From the NCBI RefSeq assembly GCF_008119665.1, contig NZ_CP043046.1, positions 1,364,001-1,428,000 of the forward strand: DNA of 64,000 nt, written 5' to 3'. The notes beneath the pieces were generated by a model. That model saw only the letters and a list, made by a program, of their open reading frames with translations. It was not told where the DNA came from and did no database searches. The DNA comes from Pigmentiphaga aceris. Its GTDB lineage: Bacteria; Pseudomonadota; Gammaproteobacteria; Burkholderiales; Burkholderiaceae_B. Made by a program: the position numbers and the translations under genes. Shown here piece after piece: positions 46,860-56,338 of the stretch (its first letter is position 1; every line of letters begins with the position of its first letter).

Positions 46860-48287
46860 GTGGGCGAATCGCTTAAGCGCTACGAAGCGCTGGCCCACGA
46901 TCTTGCCGAATCGATTCGCTGCGGTGTGCTGCGTGCTGGGGAAAAACTTCCGTCGGTACGCGAGGCAAGTGCGCGCCGTGGTGTCAGCGCGTCCACCGTG
47001 TTCCAGGCCTACTACCTGTTGGAAGCGCAGGGCCTGATCCGCGCCCGTGATCGCTCGGGCTATTACGTGGTGCACGGCACGGCTACCATGCCGCCTGAGC
47101 CCGAGCCGCCTGTGCATATCGACCCGGACTCCAACGTGGTCGATGTCAGCAGCCAGGTGTTCGAGATGCTGGAGTCGATCCGGCAACGTGAGGTCGTCCC
47201 GTTCGGCTCGGCGTTTCCCGATCCGGCGCTGTTTCCGATGGCCAAGCTCGGGCAGGTGATGGCCAGCACCATCCGGCAACTCGACCCCTGGCAGGCTGTG
47301 GATGATCTCAGCCCCGGCAATGCGCAATTGCGGCGGCAGATCGCGCTGCGTTATCAGGTCGATGGCATGGCGGTGACACCGGACGACATCGTCATCACCA
47401 ACGGCGCGCTGGAAGCACTGAACCTGTGTCTGGGCGCGGTCACGCGGCCGGGTGACACAGTGATTGTGGAATCGCCCACCTTCTATGCCGCCTTGCAGTC
47501 GCTTGAACGACTTGGCCTGCGTGCCATCGAAGTGCCAGCGCATCCCCGTGAAGGCATCGATCTGGCCGCGCTGGCCCGTGCACTGGCGCAACATCAACCA
47601 GCCGCCTGCTGGCTGATGACCAGCTTCCAGAACCCGCTGGGCAGCCTGATGCCCGAGCCGAAGAAACGCGAATTGGTGGCCTTGCTGGCGCGCCACGGCG
47701 TGCCGCTGATCGAAGACGATGTGTACGCCGAACTGTATTTCGGCGCGAATCGTCCGGCACCTGCCAAGGCTTTCGATACCCAGGGGCTGGTGATGCACTG
47801 TGGGTCGTTTTCCAAATCGTTGGCACCGGGGTATCGCGTGGGATGGGCCGTCCCGGGTCGGTTTTTCCGGGCGGTGGCGCGGCATAAATTGAGCACCAGT
47901 CTGTCGACGTCGATGCCCGCGCAGGCGGCCATCGCGGCGTATCTGGAACGTGGTGGCTACGACCGCCATCTGCGTGCCTTGCGCCATGAGCTGTCGGTTC
48001 GGCAGGGCCAGATGATGGCAGCAGTCGGTGCCAGGTTTCCCGCCGGTGCCCGCGCCACGCGACCTGCGGGCGGCTACTTTCTGTGGGTCGAGCTGCCCGG
48101 TGAAATCGATACCCGCATGCTGCATCGGCAGGCCTTGGCGGCGGGGATCAGCATTGCGCCAGGGCCGATGTTCTCGTCGCATCCGCGTTTTTTGAATTGT
48201 CTGCGGCTGAACTATGGGCACGCGTGGGATATGCGGGCAGAGGCTGCGTTTGCTAGGCTCGGCGGGTTGATACACGCGATGTGTTGA
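46860..48287 (+). CDS. MocR-type regulator (GntR DNA-binding domain fused to aminotransferase fold)
   Basis: 475 aa from GTG 46860, three bases after the cytochrome gene. The GntR winged helix at ~1-70 (LPSVREASARRGVSASTVFQAYYLLEAQGLI) is followed by a fold-type I PLP domain. K319 in CGSFSKSLAPGYRVGW is the Schiff-base lysine, and DDVYAELYF and SFQNPLG are also conserved. MocR proteins use PLP-amino acid adducts as signals; its target may be the cytochrome pair or a distant amino-acid pathway. Co-directional and almost overlapping with the cytochrome genes. Confidence 0.88.
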   Translation: MGESLKRYEALAHDLAESIRCGVLRAGEKLPSVREASARRGVSASTVFQAYYLLEAQGLIRARDRSGYYVVHGTATMPPEPEPPVHIDPDSNVVDVSSQVFEMLESIRQREVVPFGSAFPDPALFPMAKLGQVMASTIRQLDPWQAVDDLSPGNAQLRRQIALRYQVDGMAVTPDDIVITNGALEALNLCLGAVTRPGDTVIVESPTFYAALQSLERLGLRAIEVPAHPREGIDLAALARALAQHQPAACWLMTSFQNPLGSLMPEPKKRELVALLARHGVPLIEDDVYAELYFGANRPAPAKAFDTQGLVMHCGSFSKSLAPGYRVGWAVPGRFFRAVARHKLSTSLSTSMPAQAAIAAYLERGGYDRHLRALRHELSVRQGQMMAAVGARFPAGARATRPAGGYFLWVELPGEIDTRMLHRQALAAGISIAPGPMFSSHPRFLNCLRLNYGHAWDMRAEAAFARLGGLIHAMC

Positions 48288-48410
48288 TGGGGCACTGATA
48301 TACAAGCGCAGCGTCTGACTGACGCTTTTTGCTGCGTTTGCCCTGCTGCATGTTGTGACAGCGCTGATCCGTTGGTCGTCTCGAAGTTGGTCGTCCTAAA
48401 CCTACCTGAC

Positions 48411-48453
48411 TTGCCATTCCTGCTTATTCGGAATACTGTTTATTTATACAGTA
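48411..48453 (+). promoter_or_regulatory. LexA-controlled promoter of the radical-SAM gene
   Basis: The SOS box TACTGT-N8-ACAGTA occupies 48434-48453, a perfect 6+6 palindrome with an all-A/T 8-bp core, equal to the ideal LexA site. It overlaps a promoter: -35 TTGCCA (48411-48416), 17-bp spacer, -10 position TACTGT (48434-48439). The ATG follows at 48468. LexA binding would occlude RNA polymerase. Confidence 0.85.
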
Positions 48454-48467
48454 TCAGCCGAAGCACC

Positions 48468-49580
48468 ATGAGCGACCATCCCATCCGCATCCACCCCACC
48501 GCGATCAAGGGACGCGGCACCAGCAGCCGCACCCCGAGTCGCTTCGATACCGACGCGCGTGAAGCGGTGGACGATGGCTGGACGGGTGTCGATGCTCCTG
48601 TCGATGGCGACGACCCTTTCGACAACCCCACGCCGCCCGCCACGGAAGTGCGTTTCGAAGATGCCAAACGTGTGCTCAGCCGCAACGATTCGCCAGACAT
48701 TCCCTTTGATCGCTCGATCAACCCGTATCGGGGCTGTGAGCATGGCTGCGTGTACTGCTTTGCCCGCCCCACGCACAGCTACCTGGGCCTGTCGCCGGGG
48801 TTGGATTTCGAAACCATCATCATTGCCAAGCGCAATGTGGCGGCAGCCTTGCGGGCTGAAATGGCCCACCGCGACTACGCCCCCGGCCAGCTGGCCATCG
48901 GCACCGCCACCGACTGTTATCAACCGGTCGAACGTGAACTGCGGCTGACGCGCTCGGTCATCGAGGTGCTGAAAAAAGCGCGTCACCCTTTTGCGCTGGT
49001 CACCAAATCAAGCGCGGTGGAACGCGATCTGGATCTGATCGCGCCCATGGCCGCCGACCGACTGGCGGCGGTCTACCTGACCATCACCACGCTGGACCCG
49101 AAGCTGTCGCGCATTCTTGAACCACGTGCAGCATCGCCCGCGCGCCGGCTGGAAACCATCCGCCGACTGGTGGCAGCCGGGGTGCCGGTGGGGGTAAGCC
49201 TTGCGCCCCAGATTCCCTTTGTGAATGAGGACATGGAACAGGTCATGGCTGCCGCCTTCGATGCCGGGGCACGAAGCGCGTTCTATACCGTCTTGCGGTT
49301 GCCCTGGGAACTGACGGACGTGTTCCGCGAATGGCTGGAGGTGCACTACCCGCAGCGGGCCGGTCGTATCATCTCGCGCATTCAGGACATGCGCGGCGGC
49401 AAGGACTATGACAGTGACTTCGCCACCCGGATGACAGGCGAGGGCATCTGGGCTGACCTGATCCGTCAGCGCTTCATCAAGGCTGCCGGACGCCTGGGCT
49501 TCAACCGCGAGCGGATCACGCTGGATTTTTCGCAGTTCCGCCCGCCATCGCGTGACGTGCGACAGGCCAGCTTGTTCTGA
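48468..49580 (+). CDS. PA0069-like radical SAM protein, SOS-regulated
   Basis: 370 aa. The radical-SAM cluster motif C90-x3-C94-x2-C97 (CEHGCVYCFARPTH) is intact. The protein belongs to the SplB-like COG1533 group (PA0069 type): DIPFDRSINPYRGC, VTKSSAVERDLDL, LRLPWEL, ending PPSRDVRQASLF. The N-terminal ~60 residues are disordered. SplB repairs spore photoproduct, but this group lacks an established reaction. ATG 48468 is chosen since upstream codons overlap the LexA box. From memory, the Pseudomonas aeruginosa PA0069 gene is part of the LexA regulon, which fits. Confidence 0.88.
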   Translation: MSDHPIRIHPTAIKGRGTSSRTPSRFDTDAREAVDDGWTGVDAPVDGDDPFDNPTPPATEVRFEDAKRVLSRNDSPDIPFDRSINPYRGCEHGCVYCFARPTHSYLGLSPGLDFETIIIAKRNVAAALRAEMAHRDYAPGQLAIGTATDCYQPVERELRLTRSVIEVLKKARHPFALVTKSSAVERDLDLIAPMAADRLAAVYLTITTLDPKLSRILEPRAASPARRLETIRRLVAAGVPVGVSLAPQIPFVNEDMEQVMAAAFDAGARSAFYTVLRLPWELTDVFREWLEVHYPQRAGRIISRIQDMRGGKDYDSDFATRMTGEGIWADLIRQRFIKAAGRLGFNRERITLDFSQFRPPSRDVRQASLF

Positions 49581-49697
49581 TTGCAAATGCGCCGGTCGGT
49601 CGTGGCTTGGGCATAATGGTTACTTGTCAGGCTTGCCACCCCGTTTGCCTATCCCGTTTGCTTACCCCATTGCGCCACCCTAGCCCGGAGTTTCGCC

Positions 49698-50003
49698 ATG
49701 TCACGCCCCCCGCTCGCCGCCCCGTTGGCCGCTGCCCTGGTTGCCCTGGCCTTGCTGGGCGGCTGTAAGGCACCCCTGAGCCTTGCCGAACCCACCCCGG
49801 TCCACGGCCGCGTGGTTGATCGCCGCGCCTTCGACGCCTTCATCGCCACCCAGCCCGGCCCATTCGAATTCCGCCGCCTGTACCCCGACGTGACCCTGGT
49901 ATTGCCGCAAGACATGGCCACGCAGGAAGTGCGCAGCGACAACAGCCGCTTTTTCGCGCGCCTGAACGCGGACGGGAAAATCGTCAGCGGCGAGTTCCGC
50001 TGA
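49698..50003 (+). CDS. Small lipoprotein of unknown function
   Basis: 101 aa. A hydrophobic signal LAAALVALALLGGC gives a lipobox LGGC with C23 as the lipidated residue. The mature part (~78 aa) is soluble with VVDRRAFDAFIATQPGPFEFRRLYPDVTLVLP. No family name comes to mind. It stands alone after the radical-SAM gene, convergent with the next operon. Confidence 0.75.
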   Translation: MSRPPLAAPLAAALVALALLGGCKAPLSLAEPTPVHGRVVDRRAFDAFIATQPGPFEFRRLYPDVTLVLPQDMATQEVRSDNSRFFARLNADGKIVSGEFR

Positions 50004-50138
50004 GGCAAGCGTGCGCATGACCTTGCGCGTCTTTGCGTTGTCGTCCCTGCCGATCAGTTAAGCCACCGGAGCTGCTTCGCCATGCTCAGCGTGTTTATCA
50101 ACTGCAGCATGGCGGGGAGAAGCAAGACATCGACAGGC

Positions 50139-50501
50139 TCAACGGTAGGTCAGCACCACGATGCCGGCCAGGATCAGCACGATACCGCCAATCTTGCGCA
50201 CATCCATGCTTTCGCCCAGCACCAGCCAGCTTGCCATCACGATGCAGATGAAGGTCAGGCCGGCCATCAATGGCGAAGCCACTGACAAGGCGTTGTTGGC
50301 GAACACACGAATGGTCAGCAGGAAGCTCAGGCCATAAAGCGCCACAGACGCCAGCAGCCACGGCGACAGCCAGGCCATCCAGCGGCTGACGGATTCGGCG
50401 GCGTCTGCGCCGCTCATGCCGGCGCGGCCGGCAAATTTCATGGCGACTTGCGCCGAGGCGTTGCACAGCACCGCCAGCAAGGCGATCAGGGGATCATTCA
50501 C
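50139..50501 (-). CDS. EamA/SMR-like small transporter (ArnE-type flippase candidate)
   Basis: 120 aa with four hydrophobic helices. The pattern of one EmrE-like unit is seen: ALLAVLCNASAQVAMKFAG, ANNALSVASPLMAGLTFI, WLVLGESMDVRKIGGIVLILAGIVVL. Half-size EamA proteins next to polyprenyl-phosphate glycosyltransferases act as lipid-linked sugar flippases (ArnE/F). The start at 50501 overlaps the glycosyltransferase stop by 8 bp. Third gene of the unit. Confidence 0.8.
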   Translation of the reverse strand: MNDPLIALLAVLCNASAQVAMKFAGRAGMSGADAAESVSRWMAWLSPWLLASVALYGLSFLLTIRVFANNALSVASPLMAGLTFICIVMASWLVLGESMDVRKIGGIVLILAGIVVLTYR

Positions 50502-51435
50502 GCGGTTCTTTCCTTGCCGGCTTCACCAGATATACCGGTCGTGCCTTGATTTCGTCGTACAGGCGCGCGACGTAATGGCCGATCACGCCCAGGCTGAGCA
50601 TGATCGCACCTCCCATGATGATGATCAGCAGGTTTACCGTGGTGAAACCTTCCACGCCCACGCCACGAAGTTTCTGTACCAGGCTGATCACGCCAACCAC
50701 CAGCCCCAGCGCAAGCGTGCCTGCGCCCACCCAGGAAATGCAGCGAAGCGGCATGCTGGAAAAACTGGTCAGGTTGTCGATGGCATAACGCGCCAGCTTG
50801 AGCTTGCTCCACGAGGTCTGTCCACCGGCGCGTTCGGCCACGGTAAACGGCAGTTGGGCAGAAGGGTAGTTCGCCCAGTTGATGATGCCGCGGAAGAAAT
50901 GGCGGCGCTCCGGCAGGGCCAGGTAGGCGTCGACCACCAGCCGGTCCAGCAGCTTGAAGTCCGAATGACCGCGCAGGTTCAGGTTTGCAAAGCGCTGGAA
51001 CAGGCCGTAGAACGCCTTTGCGGCCAGCCCTTGCGCAAACGATTCCTTGCCCCGGGACGCCTTGACCGCATCAACCACGTAAACACCATTGCGCCACAGG
51101 GCCAGCATTTGCGGGATCAGGGCCGGGGGGTGTTGCAGGTCGCTGTCGATCACGATCACGGCGTCGCCCCGGGCTTCACGCAGACCGGCCAGCACGGCCG
51201 CTTCCTTGCCGAAGTTGCGGGTAAACGAGATCGGCCGGATGCGTGGGTCTGCGAGCGCGGCAAATTCCAGCTGCTCTGCGCTGGCATCGGCCGAGCCGTC
51301 GTCGACCGCAACGAGTTCCAGGTCGTACCAGTCTTCCGCGCCAGCGGCGTCGAGAATGACGGTCAGGTTGGCAGCAATGGAAGACGCTTCGTTGTAAACC
51401 GGTACAACGAGGCTGACGAGAGGCTTGGAAGTCAT
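50494..51435 (-). CDS. GT2 family polyprenyl-phosphate glycosyltransferase (GtrB/DPM1-like)
   Basis: 313 aa. Soluble GT-A domain LVSLVVPVYNEASSIAANL, with VDDGSADAS and the metal-site DSDLQHPP. Two C-terminal transmembrane helices follow (WVGAGTLALGLVVGVISLV, LLIIIMGGAIMLSLGVIGHYVARLYDE). This is the plan of GtrB, which makes bactoprenyl-phosphate glucose. ATG 51435 is chosen at the catalytic N-terminus, with the frame open further upstream. Operon middle gene. Confidence 0.9.
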   Translation of the reverse strand: MTSKPLVSLVVPVYNEASSIAANLTVILDAAGAEDWYDLELVAVDDGSADASAEQLEFAALADPRIRPISFTRNFGKEAAVLAGLREARGDAVIVIDSDLQHPPALIPQMLALWRNGVYVVDAVKASRGKESFAQGLAAKAFYGLFQRFANLNLRGHSDFKLLDRLVVDAYLALPERRHFFRGIINWANYPSAQLPFTVAERAGGQTSWSKLKLARYAIDNLTSFSSMPLRCISWVGAGTLALGLVVGVISLVQKLRGVGVEGFTTVNLLIIIMGGAIMLSLGVIGHYVARLYDEIKARPVYLVKPARKEPRE

Positions 51436-51498
51436 AGGATCACGGGAAGAAACACCACCGTCTGGGTGCGAAGTGATGTGCGAAGTGATTAAAGGCAT

Positions 51499-53592
51499 TT
51501 AGTCTGGCTCGATGTCGAGGCCGATCAACTGCATGCGGTCGGCACCCAGCAGGCGCGTGCGGATTTCCCAGCGCCCGGCGTGTCCGCGCGGGACGGTGAT
51601 GATACCGTCGATCGTCGCTGCTTCGCTGGCCGTGCCCGGCATTGCTCCGGATGCCTGTTCTGTCGTGACATTCTGCGCGTCCGTGTATTGGATATCCCAG
51701 CGTGCCTGTTCCACTTCGCGGGGCGCGTCACCCCGGTACTGGATGCGGAAACGGTAGCGTCCGGGCAGCAAGGTCGTATAGGGGCCGTAGCTCAAGATAC
51801 CCTCTTGGGACGCCACCATTGATGTCCCCTCGGGTTTGCCGACCAAGGACGGCAGTTCGGCACCATTCCAGTGGTTCATCAAGGTCATGGTCGGCGCAAC
51901 CGCCTTCATATCCAGCGGGCCTGACCAATCGGCGGGTTTGCCCGCCGACCGGCACACCAGCATTTCTCCATTGATACCGCACTGGCCGGCCTTGATCGCC
52001 TGACGGAACCCTGCGGTGATGCTCAATGGCTTGTCGAGTTTGGCGGCTGCCATGACATACAGCGTGTCATCCGCAAAGGGCTTGGTAAAACGGTCCTGGT
52101 TAAGCGCGCAATCTGGCGTGGACCTGGCGATGTGGCCGGTATCCAGTGTGACGTTGTAGTGCGTGCCCACCCGCTGTAAGAAGCTGTAGATGGCCTCGCT
52201 GGTGTCATCGCAACCGTAGGCGGGATAGATGTTGATGTGCTTGATATCCCGCATGGCGGTTTGCCAAGGTTGCAGGTCACCACGGCTGGGGGCCTTCGCC
52301 AGCTGACGCACGCCCCATCGATGCGGGAACACGTCGTACCACTGCAGCGGCATGGCCACCAGCAGCAGCGGCAATACCCAGGCAGCGGGTTTGCGCAGCA
52401 GGCTGGCCAGCGCCATGAACAGCAGGGCGTATCCCACCGGCCAGAAGAAACGCCCGCTTGCACGGAAGGTGTTCACCAGCTTTTCAAGGAAACCCGGTAC
52501 CTCGTAGGACAGCAGCACGTCGTGCTGCCACACGATGCGATTCGATACCGCGTACAAGGTGAACAGGATCATGCCGATCGTCAGCACCGGATATTGGCGC
52601 AGCAGTCGACCCACGTCGCGCAGGCGGGTCAGCAGCGCGGCGGCGATCAGCAGCAGTACGCCCGCGCCCAGGTAATTGAAGCCTTCCCCCTGGGGATTGC
52701 CCGGCGTCATCGTGCCGCAGGGGAAGACGTCTCCGCTGCAGAAGGGGGCCTGCAGATTCATCGAGAAGGTGCCAAACCCGTCAGTGGTCGACGATTGCCC
52801 CAGATAACCCAGGGTCCAGGCAATGGCCATCACGATGACCAGTGACAGCGGCACCAGGATCAGCGGCATGCGCCACCGCTCGCGCCCGCGAACGTTTATC
52901 CCGGCTTCGACCAGATACATCAGCAGCAGGGAATAGCTCATGGCGAACAGGTAGGGATGGATCAGCAGCGCCACCAAGGCAATGCCAACCATGCCCAGCG
53001 CGGCAGACATCGGACGCCACAGCCCTTCGCGGCCGCTGACATAACAACCCAGGCTCGCCAGGATGATGCTGTGCGTCATCAAGGATGTGTGCGGCATGCG
53101 CCAGACCAGTGCCGGCCATATCAGGGTCATGAAGACCGCGACAATCAGGCCCGGGGCATGGCGCACACCCAGTGCACGCAGCAGGAAGGTGGCGGCAAGC
53201 GCCTGCGTGACGTAGACCAGCGCGTGCCACAAACCGAAATAGTGGAAGCCGGCCGGCAACCAGGCAACGAAGGGCTTGAACAGCAGGGCGGCCAGCGGAA
53301 TGCTGTCGGTGAACGCAATGTTCACTCCTGCCGGATAATTCAGCCGAGTCGTGTGCAGCAGCGGGAAATGCCAGGTGTCCTGCGCAAAATAACGCCAGCC
53401 CGTGACGTGCTGCGATGGGTCGCTGGTCTCGAAGAACGCGCCGTGGCCAAGCAGGAACGACACGGGATACAGCTCAAAAAACAGCGCAATGCCCAGCATT
53501 GCGGCCAACGCATAGGCGTAGGCCGGTGGCATGTCTGTCCAAGCTGAATATTTGCTGAATGTTCTTGATGTATTGGGTGCGTGCAAGCTCAT
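51499..53592 (-). CDS. Large membrane protein, putative polyprenyl-dependent sugar transferase (DUF6311-like)
   Basis: 697 aa with about ten to twelve hydrophobic helices in the first 450 residues. A periplasmic C-terminal domain of ~240 residues follows (beginning near GVRQLAKAPSRGDLQPWQTA and ending in a beta-rich ADRMQLIGLDIEPD). The early loop GAFFETSDPSQHVTGWRYF has the acidic residues often catalytic in GT-C enzymes. The DUF6311-type label is from memory. As first gene of the cassette it would be the GtrC-like transferase adding the sugar to a cell-surface polymer. ATG 53592 is chosen over 53661. Confidence 0.65.
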   Translation of the reverse strand: MSLHAPNTSRTFSKYSAWTDMPPAYAYALAAMLGIALFFELYPVSFLLGHGAFFETSDPSQHVTGWRYFAQDTWHFPLLHTTRLNYPAGVNIAFTDSIPLAALLFKPFVAWLPAGFHYFGLWHALVYVTQALAATFLLRALGVRHAPGLIVAVFMTLIWPALVWRMPHTSLMTHSIILASLGCYVSGREGLWRPMSAALGMVGIALVALLIHPYLFAMSYSLLLMYLVEAGINVRGRERWRMPLILVPLSLVIVMAIAWTLGYLGQSSTTDGFGTFSMNLQAPFCSGDVFPCGTMTPGNPQGEGFNYLGAGVLLLIAAALLTRLRDVGRLLRQYPVLTIGMILFTLYAVSNRIVWQHDVLLSYEVPGFLEKLVNTFRASGRFFWPVGYALLFMALASLLRKPAAWVLPLLLVAMPLQWYDVFPHRWGVRQLAKAPSRGDLQPWQTAMRDIKHINIYPAYGCDDTSEAIYSFLQRVGTHYNVTLDTGHIARSTPDCALNQDRFTKPFADDTLYVMAAAKLDKPLSITAGFRQAIKAGQCGINGEMLVCRSAGKPADWSGPLDMKAVAPTMTLMNHWNGAELPSLVGKPEGTSMVASQEGILSYGPYTTLLPGRYRFRIQYRGDAPREVEQARWDIQYTDAQNVTTEQASGAMPGTASEAATIDGIITVPRGHAGRWEIRTRLLGADRMQLIGLDIEPD

Positions 53593-53788
53593 GAACCGTG
53601 GCGTGACTGTTGGGCCCGGATCAACAGGCCGGCCGCGAGTGTAGAACTTTTCACGCCGCAAGCGGCTGCTAGAGTCGGTCTGCGACTGATGCTTACTTGA
53701 TGCAACATCAAGGCGGGTGCGCCAGACGCGAACGCGGATGTCTGAAAGGCTTCGGCAGGCTTGTTGAAGACGGTATCAACCCGCTTCA

Positions 53789-56338
53789 TCAATCCAATGA
53801 CATCAACCAGCTCTCCAGCGCATCGGCCGGCATCGGTCGCGAGAACAGATATCCCTGTGCCGCCCGGTATCCCATTTCGAGCAGCACGGCTCGCTGGGCT
53901 TCGGTTTCCACCCCTTCGGCCACCACCGTGAGGTTCAGGCTTTCACCGATGCGCAGCACCGCGTTGCTCAAGGCCCGGCTGGTATGGTCGTATTCCAGAT
54001 CACGCACGAAACTCTTGTCCAGCTTGAGTTCGTTCAAGGGCAGGCGGCGCAAATAGCTCAGACTGGAATAGCCGATGCCGAAATCGTCCATCGACAGACG
54101 TACCCCTTGCGCATGCAAGGCATGCAGGGTGGTCAGCGTGCTGGGATTGGCATCCATCAGCACGTCCTCAGTAATCTCCAGCGTCAGGCTGCCGGGGATC
54201 AGCGAATGGCGTTGCAGGATATCCGCAATCATTCGCGGCAATTCCAGATCGTGGAAATTGGTCGGCGACAGGTTGACCGACACCCCGGGCACCGGCACAC
54301 CACGTTCTTTCCAATCCCCCAGTTGGCGGCAGGCTTCATTGACCGCCCAGCGACCCAGCTCGGTGATCAGCCCACATTCCTGCGCGACCGCGACAAAACG
54401 CGTCGGCGGAATATGACCCAGGGTAGGGTGGTGCCAGCGTGCCAAGGCTTCCAGGCCATACACACGCCGGTCATTCAAGTCGACCTGGGGCTGGTAATGC
54501 AGCCGCAGGTCGCCGGCGGGCAAGGCCTTGCGCAGCGCACTTTCAAGCGCCAGCTTTTCCTGCGCGGCAAGATTCATCTCTTCGCGGAAGAAGCTGAAGG
54601 TGCCCCGACTCTTGGTCTTGGCCTGATACATGGCCATGTCGGCGCGCCGCAGCAGCGTTTCCATGTCCTGCCCGTCATTGGGCAGCAGGCTGATGCCGAT
54701 GCTGGCGCTGGGCGTGACGGTCACGTCGGCCAGCAGGAACGGATTCGCCAGCGCCGCCTGAATGCGTTCGGCCACGTCGGTGGCCTGCACGGCATCGCAT
54801 TCCGGCAGCACCACCACAAATTCGTCACCCGACAGGCGACCGACCACGTCTGCATTGCGAATCTGTTCGCGAATGCGCTGCGCCACCGTGCACAGCAAGG
54901 TGTCGCCAGCCGGATGGCCGAGCGTGTCGTTGATCTGTTTGAAGCGGTCCAGATCGATGAACAGCACGGCCAGCGATTCCTGGTGGCGCAGCGCACTGGC
55001 AATCGCCTGTTCGGCCTGGACATGCAGCAGGCTGCGGTTGGGCAGCGCCGTCAGCGGATCGTAGAACACCAGTTGGCGGATCTGGCTTTGCGCCACTTCG
55101 CGTTCCAGGGCCAGCGCGCACAGGTGCTGGCAAACGGCCACCAGTCGACGGTGAAACTCGTCGGGCAGCGCCAGTTCACGGAAGTAGAACGCAAAGATGC
55201 CGACCACGCGTCCTTCCTTGGACCGGATCGGCGTCGACCAGCACGCTTTCAGGCTCAGCATGTCGATCAGGTCACGGTGCGCGATCCAGCGCTCATCGGC
55301 AAGCAGGTCCACCACACTCTCGGTGGATGACGCTTCACCACACCATGCTGCCGCGTTGATCCCTGCCTGGTCGATCCGGTGGGCCAGCTCATCGGGCAGG
55401 CTGGGGGCCGCCAGCGTGGCAAGTTTGCCCGCTTCATCGACTTTCAGCACCGAGGCGATGACCTCGGGCGCAATCCGCTCCACCTCGCGGCACAGCAGGT
55501 TCATCACGTCGGCCAAGGGGCCTTCCTGAACCATGGCTTCCAGCACCCGTCGCTGGATAACTTCGTGCATTTTTGCGTCGGTGATGTCGGTCAGCACACT
55601 GACGGTGTGCTGCAACTCGCCCTGGTCGTTGCGCAAGGCATTGCCGGTGATCGAGCACCAGAAGCGTTGGCCGTGCTTGCCGTAGACCAGGTCGTCCGAG
55701 CGTTGCGGGCGGCCTTCCTGCAGCGTCTGGCGCACGTTCTGCACCGTCGTCTTCGGGGTATAGGGCGTCAGCAAGGTGCTGGGAACACCACCCAGGACTT
55801 CGTCCAGTTCATAACCGAACATGCGCGTGAACGCCGCGTTGACGTAGATGATGCGCCACGCCATGTCGGTAATGATGATGGCATTGTCGGTCTGGTTGGC
55901 CACCAGCGACAGCAGATGTTCGCGTTCGCGCGCGGCCAGTTCCCGTTGCACGTGCGGCGTCACGTCGAACGCAAATTCGATCACGCGTTCAAGCGCGCCG
56001 TGTTCGTCGAATATCGGGGAATAAGTCGCCTGCAGCCACACCGTCTGGCCATTGCCCGCCACGCACTCGATCTGCTGGGATACGCGGCCGCCGCTTCGCA
56101 GCGTGCGCCACACCTCGTCATCGGCAGGCTTGTCGGCAATGCTGCGCGGCCGGAAAGCCCGGTGATGTTTACCGACGACTTCATCCAGCGAATGACCGAG
56201 GTCATCGAGAAAACATGCGTTCGCTTGCAGTACCTTGCCGTCAGGCGATATTTCGAGCACGGCAATGGCCCGACCTATCGTTTCAAGCCAACGTTGGTCT
56301 GCATCCGAGTGCAAGGACAATGACGCACCGGTTCTCAT
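53789..56338 (-). CDS. PAS-PAS-GAF-GGDEF-EAL protein (DosP-like c-di-GMP phosphodiesterase)
   Basis: 849 aa from ATG 56338. PAS 1 is at ~15-130 (RAIAVLEISPDGKVLQANACF), PAS 2 at ~140-265 (DNAIIITDMAWRIIYVNAAF), and GAF at ~275-420 (CREVERIAPEVIASVLKVDE). The GGDEF domain (~430-590) has SGDEF in place of GGDEF and an RNAD I-site. The EAL domain (~600-849) has EAL, LEITED, DDFGIG, KLDKSF, AEGVET and QGYLFSRP. The EAL site is complete, so phosphodiesterase activity is likely; the SGDEF domain may be regulatory or weakly active. E. coli DosP shares this order with a haem in PAS 1. The haem ligand cannot be verified here. Confidence 0.88.
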   Translation of the reverse strand: MRTGASLSLHSDADQRWLETIGRAIAVLEISPDGKVLQANACFLDDLGHSLDEVVGKHHRAFRPRSIADKPADDEVWRTLRSGGRVSQQIECVAGNGQTVWLQATYSPIFDEHGALERVIEFAFDVTPHVQRELAAREREHLLSLVANQTDNAIIITDMAWRIIYVNAAFTRMFGYELDEVLGGVPSTLLTPYTPKTTVQNVRQTLQEGRPQRSDDLVYGKHGQRFWCSITGNALRNDQGELQHTVSVLTDITDAKMHEVIQRRVLEAMVQEGPLADVMNLLCREVERIAPEVIASVLKVDEAGKLATLAAPSLPDELAHRIDQAGINAAAWCGEASSTESVVDLLADERWIAHRDLIDMLSLKACWSTPIRSKEGRVVGIFAFYFRELALPDEFHRRLVAVCQHLCALALEREVAQSQIRQLVFYDPLTALPNRSLLHVQAEQAIASALRHQESLAVLFIDLDRFKQINDTLGHPAGDTLLCTVAQRIREQIRNADVVGRLSGDEFVVVLPECDAVQATDVAERIQAALANPFLLADVTVTPSASIGISLLPNDGQDMETLLRRADMAMYQAKTKSRGTFSFFREEMNLAAQEKLALESALRKALPAGDLRLHYQPQVDLNDRRVYGLEALARWHHPTLGHIPPTRFVAVAQECGLITELGRWAVNEACRQLGDWKERGVPVPGVSVNLSPTNFHDLELPRMIADILQRHSLIPGSLTLEITEDVLMDANPSTLTTLHALHAQGVRLSMDDFGIGYSSLSYLRRLPLNELKLDKSFVRDLEYDHTSRALSNAVLRIGESLNLTVVAEGVETEAQRAVLLEMGYRAAQGYLFSRPMPADALESWLMSLD

